Origin: Limosilactobacillus secaliphilus
GTDB taxonomy: Bacteria; Bacillota; Bacilli; Lactobacillales; Lactobacillaceae
Assembly: GCF_001437055.1 (NCBI RefSeq)
Contig: NZ_JQBW01000005.1
Coordinates: 1-64,000, forward strand
Direction: 5' to 3'
DNA length: 64,000 nucleotides
The stretch's first letter is position 1. Each line of letters starts with the position of its first letter. A model generated the notes under the pieces. It was not told the origin of the DNA, searched no databases, and saw only the letters and a program-made list of their open reading frames with translations. The position numbers and the translations under genes are program-made. This document shows, piece by piece, positions 63,091-64,000 of this stretch.

Positions 63091-64000
63091 ATGATGTCTA
63101 CTATCAGTAAGCACGTAAATATATTCCACTGGCTCTTGGTCGGCCTGACCATCTTTATTTTCATCGCCAGCGCCGGCCAGTTAATGACGACCCAAAGAAT
63201 CGGCAGTCCCGCCTTCTTGGCCCTGTGGTTCATCAAAGTGGTTGTTGCCAGCTTGGCCTTAGCGGTTCCATTGATGATTGGAAGTCGGCAAAAGCCCTTC
63301 CGACACAGTCAGTGGACCGTTATCTGTCTCTGGCTGATTGGTGGACTGTCCCTGCTGTGTTCGCGTTTTGCCACCCCGCCTTTGACCGTCAAAATGGTTG
63401 GCATCCTCAAGTCACCCGAACAGTACGTGATTCAAAACGTCTTCATCGCGTGGTTCATGAGCACCCTCCTATTGCTCGGCCATGATCAGTTGCAAAAGAT
63501 CCTGCATCGATGGTCATCCAAGCAACGAGGACGCGTGCTGGCTGCCGTTGTCGCCCTCCACTGCCTGTGTACCTGGATCTTTCATTACGACCTGTTCGGT
63601 TTCAACGCTGCTACGAGTGGAACTTGGTTTTTGTTGCTCTTCATGCTTGGTGACCTGATTGCCAACCTTGATCTCAGCCGGTGGCAACTGTCCACCAAAG
63701 CTTGGGCCTTCATTTGTCTAATCCTGTGGCTGGCGACCGCGCTGGCTGCCTGGCTCAAGATGAACGTGATTCAGTACGATCCGCACAACGATTTCACCAA
63801 AAACCTGCATTACTTGTATGCCATTCCGCCCTATCAGCCAATCATGCTGCTGACAGTTCTGGCAACGGCATTGTTGTTCAAGCAAATCCATCATTCAAAG
63901 GTTGACCAGCAGCACCTGGTTCGGTTAATTCTCTTGCTCAACCTGCTGGCTTTACCCGGTTTGATCAACAAGTTCCTCCTGCCGACCTGGTCCTGGCTCG
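63091..64000 (+). CDS. polytopic membrane protein, truncated by window edge
   Basis: An open frame from ATG 63091 (MMSTISKHVNIFHWLLVG) runs 303 codons with no stop before the edge. It has at least eight hydrophobic segments with short basic loops and a central FHYDLFGFNAATSGTW. The pattern recalls membrane acyltransferase-like or polysaccharide-related proteins, but I see no decisive motif. AAGCAGG lies three nt before the first ATG and six before the second. Confidence 0.8.
   Translation, partial: MMSTISKHVNIFHWLLVGLTIFIFIASAGQLMTTQRIGSPAFLALWFIKVVVASLALAVPLMIGSRQKPFRHSQWTVICLWLIGGLSLLCSRFATPPLTVKMVGILKSPEQYVIQNVFIAWFMSTLLLLGHDQLQKILHRWSSKQRGRVLAAVVALHCLCTWIFHYDLFGFNAATSGTWFLLLFMLGDLIANLDLSRWQLSTKAWAFICLILWLATALAAWLKMNVIQYDPHNDFTKNLHYLYAIPPYQPIMLLTVLATALLFKQIHHSKVDQQHLVRLILLLNLLALPGLINKFLLPTWSWL

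Overview
The window looks like chromosomal DNA of a lactic acid bacterium of the Lactobacillaceae. By eye the coding GC is moderate to high, about half, which fits a Limosilactobacillus-like species better than the AT-rich lactobacilli. Supporting signs are the Firmicutes gene order, AGGAGG-type ribosome binding sites, TTG and GTG starts, two-cysteine-motif Hsp33, type B L31, a class II HMG-CoA reductase and several lactobacillus-type hypotheticals. Genus-level placement is inference.

Most genes lie on the minus strand. The left end is the 5' tip of a 16S rRNA gene transcribed leftward, with a tandem-promoter rrn control region. Positions 793-14151 hold the conserved block pth-mfd-rqcP-divIC-yabR-tilS-hpt-ftsH-hslO-dusB-lysS. 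Positions 30328-41576 hold metG-tatD-rnmV-rsmA-ispE-(znuACB)-purR-glmU-prs. In Bacillus these two blocks form one run from metG to lysS and rrn, read away from oriC, so oriC probably lies to the right of this window. Between them (14347-30172) sits a second set: cbpA, a TTG-start MFS exporter with an orphan RelB antitoxin, acpS, cshA, murF, htpX-lemA, a low-molecular-weight phosphatase, sortase A, rpmE2-murA(Z)-pyrG-rpoE (itself a Bacillus-like order), an HD hydrolase and a lipoprotein.

From 41648 rightward the window becomes more accessory. It holds a DUF72 protein, a structured leader with a 37-residue basic peptide gene, an MFS exporter, an overlapping operon of Ppx/GppA, HMG-CoA reductase, a HELLH protein and a sirtuin, HelD, a DUF915 hydrolase, a CPA2 antiporter and an aldo/keto reductase. 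It continues with a DUF1304 membrane protein behind a branched leader RNA, a LysR/membrane protein/TetM-like GTPase operon, a broken acetyltransferase gene, a hydrolase, a nitroreductase, a YtrA-like GntR/ABC operon, and a polytopic membrane protein cut by the right edge.

Regulation is readable at many places: a CTP-type attenuator at pyrG, a Zur-type palindrome at the zinc transporter, PurBox-like sites at purR, a perfect dyad over the gntR promoter, and many intrinsic terminators. The features I find most unusual are a probable AUU start codon in the zinc ABC ATPase, an Asp in place of the catalytic Cys of MurA, two candidate structured leader RNAs (near 42620 and 53840), and the LysR/membrane/GTPase operon. 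I saw no transposase, CRISPR array, prophage or tRNA gene.
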